Source: an uncultured delta proteobacterium
GTDB taxonomy: Bacteria; Desulfobacterota; Syntrophia; Syntrophales; UBA8958
Length of the DNA stretch: 64,000 nt
Direction: 5' to 3'
Assembly: GCA_903885795.1 (NCBI GenBank)
Contig: CAISJV010000082.1
Span: 1 to 64,000, forward strand
Shown piece after piece: positions 16,733 through 26,018 of the stretch. The position numbers and the translations under genes were made by a program. Positions within the stretch are counted from its first letter, which is position 1; each line of letters opens with the position of its first letter. Under the pieces are notes generated by a model. It searched no databases. It saw nothing but the letters and a program-made list of their open reading frames with translations, and was not told the origin of the DNA.

Positions 16733-17800
16733 CTATATTTCCCCCGTCTTAATCACTTGCAGCGACTTCTTTTCCAGGACATGGACGGCAAAGATCAGCA
16801 TGCCGAATCTCTTATCCTTCGTCTGTCCGTGGTAGAAACGATAATATATCTGCTGGGCGATTACAGCGAGGCGAAACAGTCCGAAGGTATAGTAAAAATC
16901 CATGTTCCCTTCCAGCAGACCCATCTTGGTGCAGTAATTTTTGATCACCTCTTCCCTGGTCATCATCCCTTCCAAGTGAGTGGGAATCAGGCGGATTGCC
17001 TGCATCTCCTGAGGATCATCGCTGTTGATCCAATATGCCAGCGCCCCCCCGAGATCCATAAGGGGATCTCCGATGGTGGCCATCTCCCAGTCGAGGACGC
17101 CGATTATTCGCAAGGGATTGTCCGGGGCAAGGACGACGTTATCAAAGCGGTAATCGTTGTGAATCACTGCGGGCGCCGGCGCTGTTTCTGGCATCCGCTC
17201 ATGTAGCCAGGCCATGATCGCTTCACAATCAGGGGCATCCGGCGTTCGTGCCCCTCGATAGCGTTTCGACCAACCTTCCACCTGTCTGCTCACATATCCC
17301 TCCGGTCTCCCCAGTTCCGTCAACGTTGTGTCTTTGTAATCTACATGATGCAGTTCGACAAAAACATCGATGAGCTGTTCGCAAAGTATTCTGGCCTCCT
17401 CTTTAGACAGGGTCAAGCCTTGGGGCAGTTCCTTGCGGGGAATGATCCCTTTCAATCGCTCCATAACGTAGAACGGACAGCCCATAACGGTTTCATCCTC
17501 TGTATACGCAAAGGCCTCCGGGCAATAGGGAAAATGGGGTCGCAACGCCTTCAGTACTCGATATTCCCGTCCCATGTCATGTGCCGTTCGTACCTTGCTG
17601 CCGAATGGCGGTCGCCTCAGGACGAATTCACGATCTCCGGCAGTGATTAAATATGTAAGATTCGAATGCCCGCTTGGAAACTGGGTAATCGATATTTCTC
17701 CGGCCAAGCCGGGAATGGCGTCCTTCAAATAATTGTCAATCCGGCGAAGGTCTAGTTCTTCCCCCTCCCGAACAGGCTTGGCAGCATCAATTATGCTCAT
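16733..17800 (-). CDS. APH-like kinase, ACAD10/11-associated type
   Basis: 355 residues of an aminoglycoside phosphotransferase/choline kinase fold. Visible are the nucleotide loop FPSGHSNLTYLI, REFVLRRPPFG, the catalytic HNDYRFDN (214-221) and metal-binding VLDWEMATIGDP (D237). FVLRRPPFG and GDPLMDLGG are typical of the kinase domain fused to acyl-CoA dehydrogenase in ACAD10/ACAD11 and of LvaA, enzymes that phosphorylate the hydroxyl of 4-hydroxyacyl-CoAs. Its neighbour here is a stand-alone acyl-CoA dehydrogenase with matching features. AAGGAAGGA precedes the ATG. Substrate is inferred from context only. Confidence 0.85.
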   Translation of the reverse strand: MSIIDAAKPVREGEELDLRRIDNYLKDAIPGLAGEISITQFPSGHSNLTYLITAGDREFVLRRPPFGSKVRTAHDMGREYRVLKALRPHFPYCPEAFAYTEDETVMGCPFYVMERLKGIIPRKELPQGLTLSKEEARILCEQLIDVFVELHHVDYKDTTLTELGRPEGYVSRQVEGWSKRYRGARTPDAPDCEAIMAWLHERMPETAPAPAVIHNDYRFDNVVLAPDNPLRIIGVLDWEMATIGDPLMDLGGALAYWINSDDPQEMQAIRLIPTHLEGMMTREEVIKNYCTKMGLLEGNMDFYYTFGLFRLAVIAQQIYYRFYHGQTKDKRFGMLIFAVHVLEKKSLQVIKTGEI

Positions 17801-18053
17801 ATCGTTCCTTCCTTTTTACCCCCCTATGATCTGCACCTGCAAAACGAGGCATGAAAATCCATGATCTCATATCGTTCCAACGCTCTCGCGTGGTAACGAT
17901 ACCGTAATCTTTACTTCATCCCGCCTTTCATTTTATCTGAGATGGTATAATCATCTACCTTATTTCATTAACATATAAACCCCTTCAACTAGAGGGAAAT
18001 GATGGGGACAGCTCTGCGCATTCATTCTGATCCCTCTTTGTTACGGATGCCAA

Positions 18054-19244
18054 TCAAGCGCGCTTCATGATCCGCTTTGCCACCGACATCTTGTGGACTT
18101 CATCGGCTCCGTCATAAATCCGCGCCGCCCGTTCATGACGATAGAAAAAGGCAATGATCGTGTCATCAGTCATGCCCAGACCGCCGTGGACCTGGAGGGC
18201 CCGGTCGATAACTTTCTGGAGTACATCAGCCACGTAAAACTTGATGAGGGAAATATCGTCTCGCGCCTCTTTGGCGCCGAGGTTTTCAATCTTCCAGGCC
18301 GCATGAAGGGTCATCAGCCGGGCCGCCTGGATCTCCGCCGCCGACTCGGCTACCCAGGACTGAATAATCTGCCTGGTCGCGAGGGTCTTGCCGTCCATCG
18401 CTATCACCCGTTGGACGGCACGCCGACACATCATCTCCAGGGACCGCTGGCAGATGCCGATCCAGCGCATGCAGTGGTGAATCCTTCCCGGTCCCAGCCT
18501 TTCCTGGGCGATGACAAACCCCCATCCTTCCGGACCCAAAAGATTTTTCTGCGGAACCCGGCAGGATTGATAAAGGATTTCCGCGTGGCTGAAGTAATCG
18601 CTGCCGGCGTGACCCATGACGGAGATGTTGCGCACCAGATTGAAACCGGGGGTGTCGGTCGGAACGATGATCATGCTGGCCCGGAGGTGCGGCGCCTCCT
18701 CTGGATTGGTCACCGCCATAACGATGGCGAAGGCAGACCCGTCTGCAGCCGTGCTGTACCATTTCTGACCATTGATTACATAATCCTCTCCGTCCTTTAC
18801 GGCCGTCGTATCCATCATGACGGGGTTTGAGCCCGGCATATCAACTTCGGTCATGGAAAAACAACTCCGGATTTTCCCTTCCACAAGAGGCGCCAGATAT
18901 TGCGCCTTCTGGGCCTCCGTCCCGTATTTGTGGAGGATCTCGATATTTCCCGCGTCGGGGGCTTGACACCCGAAGACGTAATGGCCAAGGGGGCTTCTGC
19001 CCAGAACTTCCGATACGAGGCCGTGCTCCACGAGATCCAGTCCCATGCCACCAAATTCTTTGGGATGGTTCGGGGCCCATAGCTCCATCTGCTTGACCAT
19101 ACGGCGCTTTTCCTCCAACTCCGGCAGGAGGTCCCGAAATTCCTTCCTTAAAAACTCCGGCTCCAGAGGTATCAATTCCTTCTCGACAAATTCCCGCATC
19201 ATGCCGATGATGACCTGCATCTTTTCAGAAATTGCGAAATCCAT
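18054..19244 (-). CDS. Acyl-CoA dehydrogenase, ACAD10/11-like
   Basis: 396 residues, FAD-dependent. MTEVDMPGSNPVMM corresponds to the FAD/substrate segment and NGQKWYSTAAD to the next core motif; ALQVHGGLGMTDD is the usual C-terminal signature. The position of the catalytic glutamate (YEG in classical enzymes) is Asp378 in YDGADEVH, a variant typical of the ACAD10/11 branch rather than of straight-chain acyl-CoA dehydrogenases. It is flanked by an APH-like kinase and a histidine phosphatase, with 18 bases to the latter. It may eliminate phosphate from a phosphorylated hydroxyacyl-CoA instead of simply oxidising. Confidence 0.88.
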   Translation of the reverse strand: MDFAISEKMQVIIGMMREFVEKELIPLEPEFLRKEFRDLLPELEEKRRMVKQMELWAPNHPKEFGGMGLDLVEHGLVSEVLGRSPLGHYVFGCQAPDAGNIEILHKYGTEAQKAQYLAPLVEGKIRSCFSMTEVDMPGSNPVMMDTTAVKDGEDYVINGQKWYSTAADGSAFAIVMAVTNPEEAPHLRASMIIVPTDTPGFNLVRNISVMGHAGSDYFSHAEILYQSCRVPQKNLLGPEGWGFVIAQERLGPGRIHHCMRWIGICQRSLEMMCRRAVQRVIAMDGKTLATRQIIQSWVAESAAEIQAARLMTLHAAWKIENLGAKEARDDISLIKFYVADVLQKVIDRALQVHGGLGMTDDTIIAFFYRHERAARIYDGADEVHKMSVAKRIMKRA

Positions 19245-19262
19245 ATATGCTCCTTCTTTCTT

Positions 19263-19973
19263 TTACCGGTACGTGACCAGCGAGGAATCGTTCTCCAGGT
19301 CCAGATGGGCACGGTTATTAAAAGACGTCAGACTGATCTGCTCGGTGTTGTAGACGAAGGACGAAACCGACGTGTTGACGATATGCCAGACCACTCGGAG
19401 GGTCCCCTTGTCAGAGATGCCCGTGGCCATTTGGAAAGCCGCCGAAATGGGCCCTCCGGACGTAAAGACCATCGCCGTTTTCCCCCTGCCGTTTTCTGCC
19501 ATAACCCTGCTCATTCCCCTTGCCACCCTTTCCCGGAATTCCTGCCAGGAGGTAACCCCGGGAATTTCTTTGCCCCCCTCAATCCAGCGGAGGATCACCT
19601 TCTCAAAAATCCGTTGAAAGGCCTTTTGGTCCGTATAGAAAAGGGCCATGTCCGCTTCCATGGCCGGATCGCCTTTTGCTATATCCCTGACCAGGGCCTT
19701 GAGAATACCTTTGGAGTCATATTCGTTGAACTCCGGCAGGATTTGCAGGGCCGGCACCGACTTCCCCGCCTCACGATAACAGGAAAGTACCTTTTCGGCC
19801 GTATCGATCTGCCGCTTCATCTCTCCCGCATAGACGCTGTTGAATTTCTGGTCGATTGTTAACAAATATTGTGCCAGAATTTCCGACTGGATAAATCCCC
19901 TTTCGGATAACCGATCATAATGATCCGTCCCAAAGCTAGCCTGGCCATGACGAATCAGGTACAGGGCACTCAT
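19263..19973 (-). CDS. Histidine phosphatase superfamily protein
   Basis: 236 residues. The RHG motif LYLIRHGQASFG sits at the N-terminus with the phospho-accepting histidine; downstream conserved features include the acid in LPEFNEYDSKG and the second histidine region TAMVFTSGGPI, where the usual VSHGG is replaced by FTSGG, so the second catalytic histidine is missing. That makes full phosphatase activity uncertain. Its ATG overlaps the stop of the acyl-CoA ligase (ATGA), so the two are translationally coupled. A role in removing phosphate from a pathway intermediate or a side product is possible. Confidence 0.78.
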   Translation of the reverse strand: MSALYLIRHGQASFGTDHYDRLSERGFIQSEILAQYLLTIDQKFNSVYAGEMKRQIDTAEKVLSCYREAGKSVPALQILPEFNEYDSKGILKALVRDIAKGDPAMEADMALFYTDQKAFQRIFEKVILRWIEGGKEIPGVTSWQEFRERVARGMSRVMAENGRGKTAMVFTSGGPISAAFQMATGISDKGTLRVVWHIVNTSVSSFVYNTEQISLTSFNNRAHLDLENDSSLVTYR

Positions 19974-22180
19974 GACGGCCTGCCGTCGTCCCGGGTACTT
20001 TCCCGTGCCAGCCAGGCCTGATAGTCTACCATCTTCGCCAGGGCCTTGACCGCCCGCTCCGGGGTTAGAAAGGCTACCCCCTTGTAGGCGCTCCCCGGCA
20101 CATCCGTGACGGTCCTGGTATTTTCGTCCTCGAGAAGAATCACCCCCAGGATTGGTTTCCCATAAGTTTCCATAAGTTGAGCACTCTTTTCATAAAATGC
20201 CCGCTCTCCCAAGGCTTCCCTTTCCATGCCCATATTCAGGAATTCTTTTGGATAGTTCGGGTCCGCCGATGATACGGACTTGATCATGTTATTTACAAAA
20301 TACGCCCTGCCCACAGCTCCAAGGTGGATAACGGCGTCACACTGATCCCACTTTACCAGGGTCTCCAGAACCTTCAGGGGCAGGGCGGGATCGAACTGTC
20401 CAACCAGATCCACAGGATTGGAGCGACTCCAGTAGGGCGGTAGGATCTTGTCAATTTCCGCGATGACGTCATCGGTCAGATGGGGCACTTCGAGACCAGA
20501 TTCGACACAAAGGTCCGTAGCCACAACCCCCCAGCCACCGCCCAGGGTCAACATGGCCACCCGCTTCCCTCTCGGAAGAGGCAGCGAAGAAAATGCCGCC
20601 GACAGATCAAGGAGATCCGTGGGATGCTCCGCAACTACCACCCCTGTCTGGCGGCAGGCGGCATTGAAGATTTTAATATTGGAGGCCATGGCCCCCGTGT
20701 GGCTAGCGGCGGCCCGGTTACCCGCCTCGGTGCGTCCCCCCTTGAGCACTATCACCGGCTTTTTCCTGGCCACCCGTCGGGCGGCGGTAAAGAAGCGCCT
20801 TCCGTCTTTTATGCTTTCTATATAGAGGACTACTGTCTTTGTCACGTCATCGATTTCAAAGCCGTACAGATAATCCTCAATCGTAATCATGGCCTCGTTT
20901 CCTGATCCGGAGAAGGCACGGATCCCGATTCCTTCCCGCTCGGCAAAGGCCAGAAGCTGGGTCCCCAGATTTCCCGATTGGGCCACCAGCCCGATCGAGC
21001 CGGCCTTGGGCCAGACGGGGGTTCCGGTACAATAGAATTTTCGGTGGGGATTGATGATACCCATGGTGTTCGGTCCCAGAATCACAATCCCCGCCTCAGC
21101 GGCTGCTTTTACCAGATCCCCTTCCATTTCGCGCCCTTCCTCACCCATTTCACTGAACCCAGAGGAAATAAGGAGCATATATTTGATTCCCTTGGCTTTG
21201 AACTTGGGGATTATCCCCAGGACCTGGGCCGCGGGCAGGGTTACGACGCCCAGGTCCACTTTTCCCGGGATTTCGGCGATGGAAGGATAGACCTTCCGCC
21301 CCGCAATATCTTGACCTTTGGCATTCACCAGATAAATCTCCCCTTCATATCCCCCCGTCACCAGATCGGTCAGGAGTAGATGCCCCCATTTGCCGAGCTG
21401 ACCGGAGGCTCCGATGAAAGCAACGGAATGAGGGTGAAATATCCGGGCGATATCCTCTGTTTTTACGGGCGGTCTCTCCGCCCCTGCCGCCGCCGGCCGC
21501 ACTCCCAGAACAATCAGGGCGTCGACGGCACATACTGAGCCATCAGGTCTGATCAGGAGGGGATTGATATCCACCTCGGTAATCTCAGACTGTTCCATAC
21601 CCAGGCGGGACAGACCGGTGATCGTTTGAACGAGCTGCTCCCGCCTAGCCGCTTCCTCCCCGCGGAAGGGTCCCAACAAGGCCTTGGACCGCAATTCATC
21701 GAGCATTATCCCGGCCTGCACATCGCTTATCGGCGCTACTCGGAACACGGCATCACCAAGGGCCTCGGTAAATATTCCCCCTAATCCGAACATGACGACG
21801 GGTCCGAACAGGGGATCACAGAACAAACCCGCCACAAACTCCCTTCTCCCATTTATCATGGGCTGGATGAGGAATCCTTCGAGATCCTGTCCGGCGCCCT
21901 TAACAATTTTCCCGGCGCCTTCCCGTACCTGCTTATGGTCTTGCAGATTCAGGCATACCAGTCCTCTTTCCGTTTTATGGGCCAGACGCGAACCGAGCCC
22001 CTTGAGAACAACCGGGTAGCCAAACCTTTCCGCCGCCGTCATTGCTTCCTCCACTGAGGATACAACTGCTTCCTCCACGACGGGGACGCCATACTCTTTC
22101 AATATTTTCTTGGATTCTGCCTCGGTGAGGGTCTTTCTTCCTGCGGCATTTGCCTTTCTGATGACATCATAATTGTTCAT
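19970..22180 (-). CDS. Acyl-CoA ligase (ADP-forming), beta-alpha fusion
   Basis: 736 residues. Residues 1-225 are an ATP-grasp domain (YPVVLKGLGSRLAHKTERG, FGLGGIFTEALGDAVFRVAP, EVDINPLLI). From about 248 follow the CoA-binding domain (SVAFIGASGQLGKWG), the ligase domain (SGFSEMGEEG, LGPNTMGIINP, LVAQSGNLG) and GRTEAGNRAAASHTGAMA, whose histidine is the phosphorylated residue. The beta part precedes the alpha part, opposite to the more common order. The enzyme interconverts acyl-CoA plus ADP/Pi with acid plus ATP; it would activate the operon substrate or conserve energy, as in syntrophs. First gene of the five-gene minus-strand unit. Confidence 0.92.
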   Translation of the reverse strand: MNNYDVIRKANAAGRKTLTEAESKKILKEYGVPVVEEAVVSSVEEAMTAAERFGYPVVLKGLGSRLAHKTERGLVCLNLQDHKQVREGAGKIVKGAGQDLEGFLIQPMINGRREFVAGLFCDPLFGPVVMFGLGGIFTEALGDAVFRVAPISDVQAGIMLDELRSKALLGPFRGEEAARREQLVQTITGLSRLGMEQSEITEVDINPLLIRPDGSVCAVDALIVLGVRPAAAGAERPPVKTEDIARIFHPHSVAFIGASGQLGKWGHLLLTDLVTGGYEGEIYLVNAKGQDIAGRKVYPSIAEIPGKVDLGVVTLPAAQVLGIIPKFKAKGIKYMLLISSGFSEMGEEGREMEGDLVKAAAEAGIVILGPNTMGIINPHRKFYCTGTPVWPKAGSIGLVAQSGNLGTQLLAFAEREGIGIRAFSGSGNEAMITIEDYLYGFEIDDVTKTVVLYIESIKDGRRFFTAARRVARKKPVIVLKGGRTEAGNRAAASHTGAMASNIKIFNAACRQTGVVVAEHPTDLLDLSAAFSSLPLPRGKRVAMLTLGGGWGVVATDLCVESGLEVPHLTDDVIAEIDKILPPYWSRSNPVDLVGQFDPALPLKVLETLVKWDQCDAVIHLGAVGRAYFVNNMIKSVSSADPNYPKEFLNMGMEREALGERAFYEKSAQLMETYGKPILGVILLEDENTRTVTDVPGSAYKGVAFLTPERAVKALAKMVDYQAWLARESTRDDGRPS

Positions 22181-22465
22181 TACTACTCTCCTTGATGACT
22201 TTCAGCGATCGCCCTGCCTCTCAAGGACGCGATGATTATGTAAGGCTTACGGTTCCTTGCATGTCGGGCCACGTGCTTATCATAGGTAGTCCATAACTGC
22301 AAATATCATCTACTTTATCCTGATATTTATTGACTTTTCCCGTTGATGAGGCTACGGTTCCCACAATATTGCGTTGAGTTCACAGACGTGCCGTGTTTTC
22401 TGCTCCATCTGTGTCCGATGCTTACCATTAACAATCTCTATTGATGCTGAAAGGAGGATTTAGTT

Positions 22466-22774
22466 ATGTTTGATGCGTTAAGAAAGGCCGTGCTGTTCGG
22501 TGCCGGACTGGCCGTCATGACGACCGAAAAGATGAAGGATTTTGCTGATGAGCTGGTAAAGCGCGGGGAAATGTCGGAGAAAGAAGCCAGAGAAGCTCTG
22601 AAGGACTGGATGGAGAAGTCGAAGCAGGCCCGCAAGGACATCGAAGAAAAGACTGAGTCGGCAGTTAACAATATCCTGAACCGGATGAATATTCCATCGC
22701 GCTCTGAACTCGATGAACTCAAGGAACGTCTGGCCAAGCTGGAACAGACCAAAAAGACCAAAGAAACGGCCTAA
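22466..22774 (+). CDS. Phasin-like/coiled-coil protein
   Basis: 102 residues: a short hydrophobic start (AVLFGAGLAVMTTEKM) and then a charged amphipathic helix with FADELVKRGEMSEKEAREAL and a C-terminal heptad-like SELDELKERLAKLEQ. This matches the small polyhydroxyalkanoate granule-associated (PhaF/PhaI-type) phasin-like proteins. AAGGAGG precedes the ATG. The UbiB-like kinase gene starts eight bases after the stop. No PHA synthase gene is in the window, so a granule role is unproved. Confidence 0.7.
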   Translation: MFDALRKAVLFGAGLAVMTTEKMKDFADELVKRGEMSEKEAREALKDWMEKSKQARKDIEEKTESAVNNILNRMNIPSRSELDELKERLAKLEQTKKTKETA

Positions 22775-22782
22775 CGTCAACA

Positions 22783-24477
22783 ATGCGTCTTCGCAGGCTT
22801 GGCAGCATCGCCCGGACCTACCGGAACATTAACCGTTACCGTCAGATACTGACGGTCTTGTTCAGGTATGGTTTCGACGGGATTATTGATCGTCTGAATC
22901 TGGGCCGCTACATTGAGATGGGAGTGCGCCTTGTTTCCCGGAAAAAGCGGGAGGAAGTTGAATCTCTTAGCAATTACGAACGTTTGCGCATGGCCTGCGA
23001 GGAACTGGGTCCTACCTTCGTAAAAATGGGTCAGGTCCTTTCCACCCGCCCGGACTTGATCCCCATCGAAATGGTGGAGGAACTCTCCAAACTCCAGGAT
23101 GATGTCCAGCCTTTTCCCTTTGCCGAAGCCAGGACAATAATCGAAGAGGAACTAAAGGCCCCCCTGGAGGATATTTTCGCAGCTTTTGACGAGACCCCGA
23201 TTGCGGCCGCCTCCATCGCCCAGGTCCACCGGGCCCGTCTGATCACGGGAGAGGACGTGGCCGTCAAGATTCAGCGTCCGGGGATCCCGAAGACCATCGG
23301 CGAAGATCTGGGCATCCTCTTTCAGTTGGCCGGAATGCTGGAACATTACATCGAGGAGCTTCGCCTCTATCGCCCCACCCGGATTGTAGAAGAATTCGCC
23401 CGGACGATCCGCAAGGAAATCAACTTTAACCTCGAGGCTTCCCACACCGAACGCTTTGCCCGACAGTTCCGTGGAAATCCCGCCATCTACGTTCCCAAGG
23501 TCTTCCATCATGCCTCGACGGAGCGGCTGTTGACAATGGAGTACATCGAAGGGATCAAAATCAGCGAAGTTGCCCTCCTCGAAGAGAGAGGTTACGATCG
23601 GACCCTGCTGGCCGCCCGGGGGACGGATCTCATTCTGGAGCAGGTCTTCATTCACGGGTTCTTTCACGCCGATCCCCATCCCGGCAATATGCTCGTTCTC
23701 CCCGGCAATGTGATCTGCATCCTCGATTTCGGCATGATGGGCCATATCGACGCCCGGGATCGTGAACATTTCACGGAGGTAATCATGGGGTATGTCTATC
23801 GGGACATCCCCAAGATCACCGACGCCGTGCTGAAAATCGTTGAATATCATGACGAATTGGAACGGCGTGCCCTGGAGCGGGATATCACTACCTTCGCCGA
23901 TCTCCATCTCTACAAGCCCCTCAAGGATATCCGCGTCGGAGAGATCCTCGAAGACCTCCTTGATCTCATCTCCCGCCATCAACTCCGGTTGCCGCCGGAC
24001 ATCTTTTTCATGATCAAGGCCATGATTCAGGTGGAGAGCATCGGCCTTCAGTTGGACCCGGGCTTCGATGTTACCGCCAAGGTCCGCCCCTTCATCAAGC
24101 GCCTCATCACGAAGCGTCTCCAGCCGAAACAGCTCCTCATGCAGGCCTTCGATTCCACTACTACCCTGCTGGGCCATATCCGCGATCTTCCTGAGGATAT
24201 TCTCGTTACCCTGCGGCAGTTCCGTCAGGGCAAGCTTAGTATGGCCTTTGAACATAAAGGCTTGGAACATATCATCTTTGAGCTCAACCGCGCCTCCAAC
24301 CGTCTCGCCTTCGCCCTGATCATCGCCGCAATCGTTATCGGCTCTTCCTTCATTCTCGCCGCCGGAATCGGCCCGTCTTTTTTAGGCTTGTCCATCATCG
24401 GACTTATTGGTTTCTCCGTTGCCGGCGTCCTCGGCCTGGCCCTCCTTGTCTTTATCATCCGATCCGGAATCCTGTAG
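22783..24477 (+). CDS. AarF/UbiB/ABC1-family atypical kinase
   Basis: 564 residues. The family's KxGQ motif (VKMGQVLSTRPDLIP), Ala-rich loop (AAASIAQVHRARL), ATP-binding lysine (VAVKIQRPG), catalytic loop (FHADPHPGNMLV) and metal-binding ILDFGMMG are all present. The C-terminus has two membrane helices (LAFALIIAAIVIGSSFILAA; GLSIIGLIGFSVAGVLGLAL). UbiB proteins are ATPases or kinases supporting isoprenoid quinone synthesis and lipid homeostasis. Coupled to the phasin-like gene upstream and eight bases from mutM downstream. Confidence 0.93.
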   Translation: MRLRRLGSIARTYRNINRYRQILTVLFRYGFDGIIDRLNLGRYIEMGVRLVSRKKREEVESLSNYERLRMACEELGPTFVKMGQVLSTRPDLIPIEMVEELSKLQDDVQPFPFAEARTIIEEELKAPLEDIFAAFDETPIAAASIAQVHRARLITGEDVAVKIQRPGIPKTIGEDLGILFQLAGMLEHYIEELRLYRPTRIVEEFARTIRKEINFNLEASHTERFARQFRGNPAIYVPKVFHHASTERLLTMEYIEGIKISEVALLEERGYDRTLLAARGTDLILEQVFIHGFFHADPHPGNMLVLPGNVICILDFGMMGHIDARDREHFTEVIMGYVYRDIPKITDAVLKIVEYHDELERRALERDITTFADLHLYKPLKDIRVGEILEDLLDLISRHQLRLPPDIFFMIKAMIQVESIGLQLDPGFDVTAKVRPFIKRLITKRLQPKQLLMQAFDSTTTLLGHIRDLPEDILVTLRQFRQGKLSMAFEHKGLEHIIFELNRASNRLAFALIIAAIVIGSSFILAAGIGPSFLGLSIIGLIGFSVAGVLGLALLVFIIRSGIL

Positions 24478-24485
24478 GTTAGCGC

Positions 24486-25265
24486 ATGCCCGAACTTCCG
24501 GAAGTGGAAACCCTTTGTCGTCAGCTCAAGCAGGTAATCCTGGGAGATCAGGTCCGAGCCGTCACCATCTACGACACCAAGATCACCTATTTTCCAGCGA
24601 TGATCGGCAGACAGATAAAAGACATCCGACGCCGGGGCAAGGGACTGGAAATCGATCTGGGCGGCCCGGTTGTCCACCTCCACTTGCGCATGTCCGGGCG
24701 GCTCTTCTGGCAGCGTGATTTTGGCTTACGCCCCCCTCACACCCGGTATAGTATCGATTTTGAACAGGGCCAGCTTTTATGTATCGATCCCCGCCGTTTT
24801 GCCACGCTGGACCTTCGACACGACTATGAGGAGGGAAAAACTTCCATCCCCAATCTTCTAGACGGAATCGATCTCGACCCTATCTGCCTAAAGGCCCAGC
24901 GACGGCGCCTTCCCATCAAGGCCTTTCTCCTGGATCAACAGATCCTGCCGGGAATGGGCAATATCTATGCCTGCGAAATTCTTTTTGAATCAGCTATAAA
25001 CCCGTGGCGGCCGACCTGCGACGTTACCCCGGAAGAATGGCAGAAGATTAAAACGGCAAGCAATGATATTCTTAAAATAGCCGTTACATGCCGCGGAACG
25101 AGCATATCCGACTGGCGGGATCTCTTCGGCCAGAAGGGTGAATACCAGCACCGGCTGAAGGTTTATGGCCAGGCGGGCGAGACCTGCCCGCGCTGCAACG
25201 GTCAGATCGAACGCCAAAAGCTCAGCGGCCGGGGAACCTATTACTGCCCTTCCTGTCAGAAGTAA
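24486..25265 (+). CDS. mutM: Formamidopyrimidine-DNA glycosylase
   Basis: 259 residues. Starts with MPELPEVETL, where Pro2 is the Schiff-base nucleophile and Glu3 the acid; the DNA-binding lysine is in RRGKGLEIDL; VVHLHLRMSGRLF and GNIYACEILFESAINP are family core; the C-terminal zinc finger is CPRCNGQIERQKLSGRGTYY then CPSC. It excises 8-oxoguanine and formamidopyrimidines and cleaves the abasic site. All catalytic parts are intact. It is the third gene of a unit with the phasin-like and UbiB genes. Confidence 0.97.
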   Translation: MPELPEVETLCRQLKQVILGDQVRAVTIYDTKITYFPAMIGRQIKDIRRRGKGLEIDLGGPVVHLHLRMSGRLFWQRDFGLRPPHTRYSIDFEQGQLLCIDPRRFATLDLRHDYEEGKTSIPNLLDGIDLDPICLKAQRRRLPIKAFLLDQQILPGMGNIYACEILFESAINPWRPTCDVTPEEWQKIKTASNDILKIAVTCRGTSISDWRDLFGQKGEYQHRLKVYGQAGETCPRCNGQIERQKLSGRGTYYCPSCQK

Positions 25266-25413
25266 GAGCTCATTGGGTGGATTGATTTCCTTAGGCCACA
25301 CAGGTGTAAGGCATTGATCTTATGAGGTAAGACGCTACAGCACTCACCAACAAGCATGTCGGTTTTTTCTTAATGATATCGTGATGTTAATTGTGATTCC
25401 GGCGGAATCTTTT

Positions 25414-25659
25414 TCAAATTGCCGCTATTTTTTCGTACAGTGTCTCTGGGGCTACGTCCGCGCCATTCGGCCAGGAGATTGTTCCGCCTTCTATCGTTGC
25501 CTTCCGGAAAAATACCTTGTCTCGAAGCGGCTCAAAAACGGGTCCTCTTCCGACATATTCTGAGAAATCTATGTCACCACTCTTGCCATCGTCAAAGACA
25601 ACACGATAGACAAACCCTCCTCGATATTCTATTTTTATCACGTCGTTCATGTTCCACAT
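25414..25659 (-). CDS. DUF2442 domain protein
   Basis: 81 residues: VIKIEYRGGFVYRVVFDDGKS, DFSEYVGRGPVFEPLRD, and TISWPNGADVAPETLYEKI match the compact DUF2442 fold. Such proteins commonly follow a DUF4160 gene, as here with eight bases between them. The pair is often listed as a candidate toxin-antitoxin module, but no activity is established. GAGGTG lies upstream of the ATG. Confidence 0.85.
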   Translation of the reverse strand: MWNMNDVIKIEYRGGFVYRVVFDDGKSGDIDFSEYVGRGPVFEPLRDKVFFRKATIEGGTISWPNGADVAPETLYEKIAAI

Positions 25660-25667
25660 GATTCACC

Positions 25668-25928
25668 TCACTCCAAAGGAGCAATTTTCTTGACTTCCTT
25701 CCCTGCCCTTGCCAGTTCCCAATCTTCTTCAAGTTCGTTAAGGCGGATGTCTATCCAATCCCTGACGAGTCTTGTTGCTGTTTTTGAATTCAAGCTTCCC
25801 TTCATAACGTTGCCGTTAAAATCAAAAACCCCCTTATGTCCCTGATACTCAGCATGAAAGTGCGGAGGGTCATGTTCATCAAAGAACATTCTAATGATAA
25901 TTCCGAAAAACCTGCAAATCTCCGGCAT
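25668..25928 (-). CDS. DUF4160 domain protein
   Basis: 86 residues: MPEICRFFGIIIRMFFDEHD, PPHFHAEYQGHKGVFD and RLVRDWIDIRLNELEEDWELA are the hallmarks of DUF4160. The conserved HDPPHFHAEY histidines suggest metal or nucleic-acid binding, but no function is proved. It is the first gene of a two-gene unit with the DUF2442 gene. Confidence 0.88.
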   Translation of the reverse strand: MPEICRFFGIIIRMFFDEHDPPHFHAEYQGHKGVFDFNGNVMKGSLNSKTATRLVRDWIDIRLNELEEDWELARAGKEVKKIAPLE

Positions 25929-26018
25929 AAGTCATCCTTCCATTTTTCACTACTAACGCGCGGCGTGACCGTTTGTCTTTGAAGCGTAGCAAAAAGCCCG
26001 CCCGTGTTAGTGCTGTTT

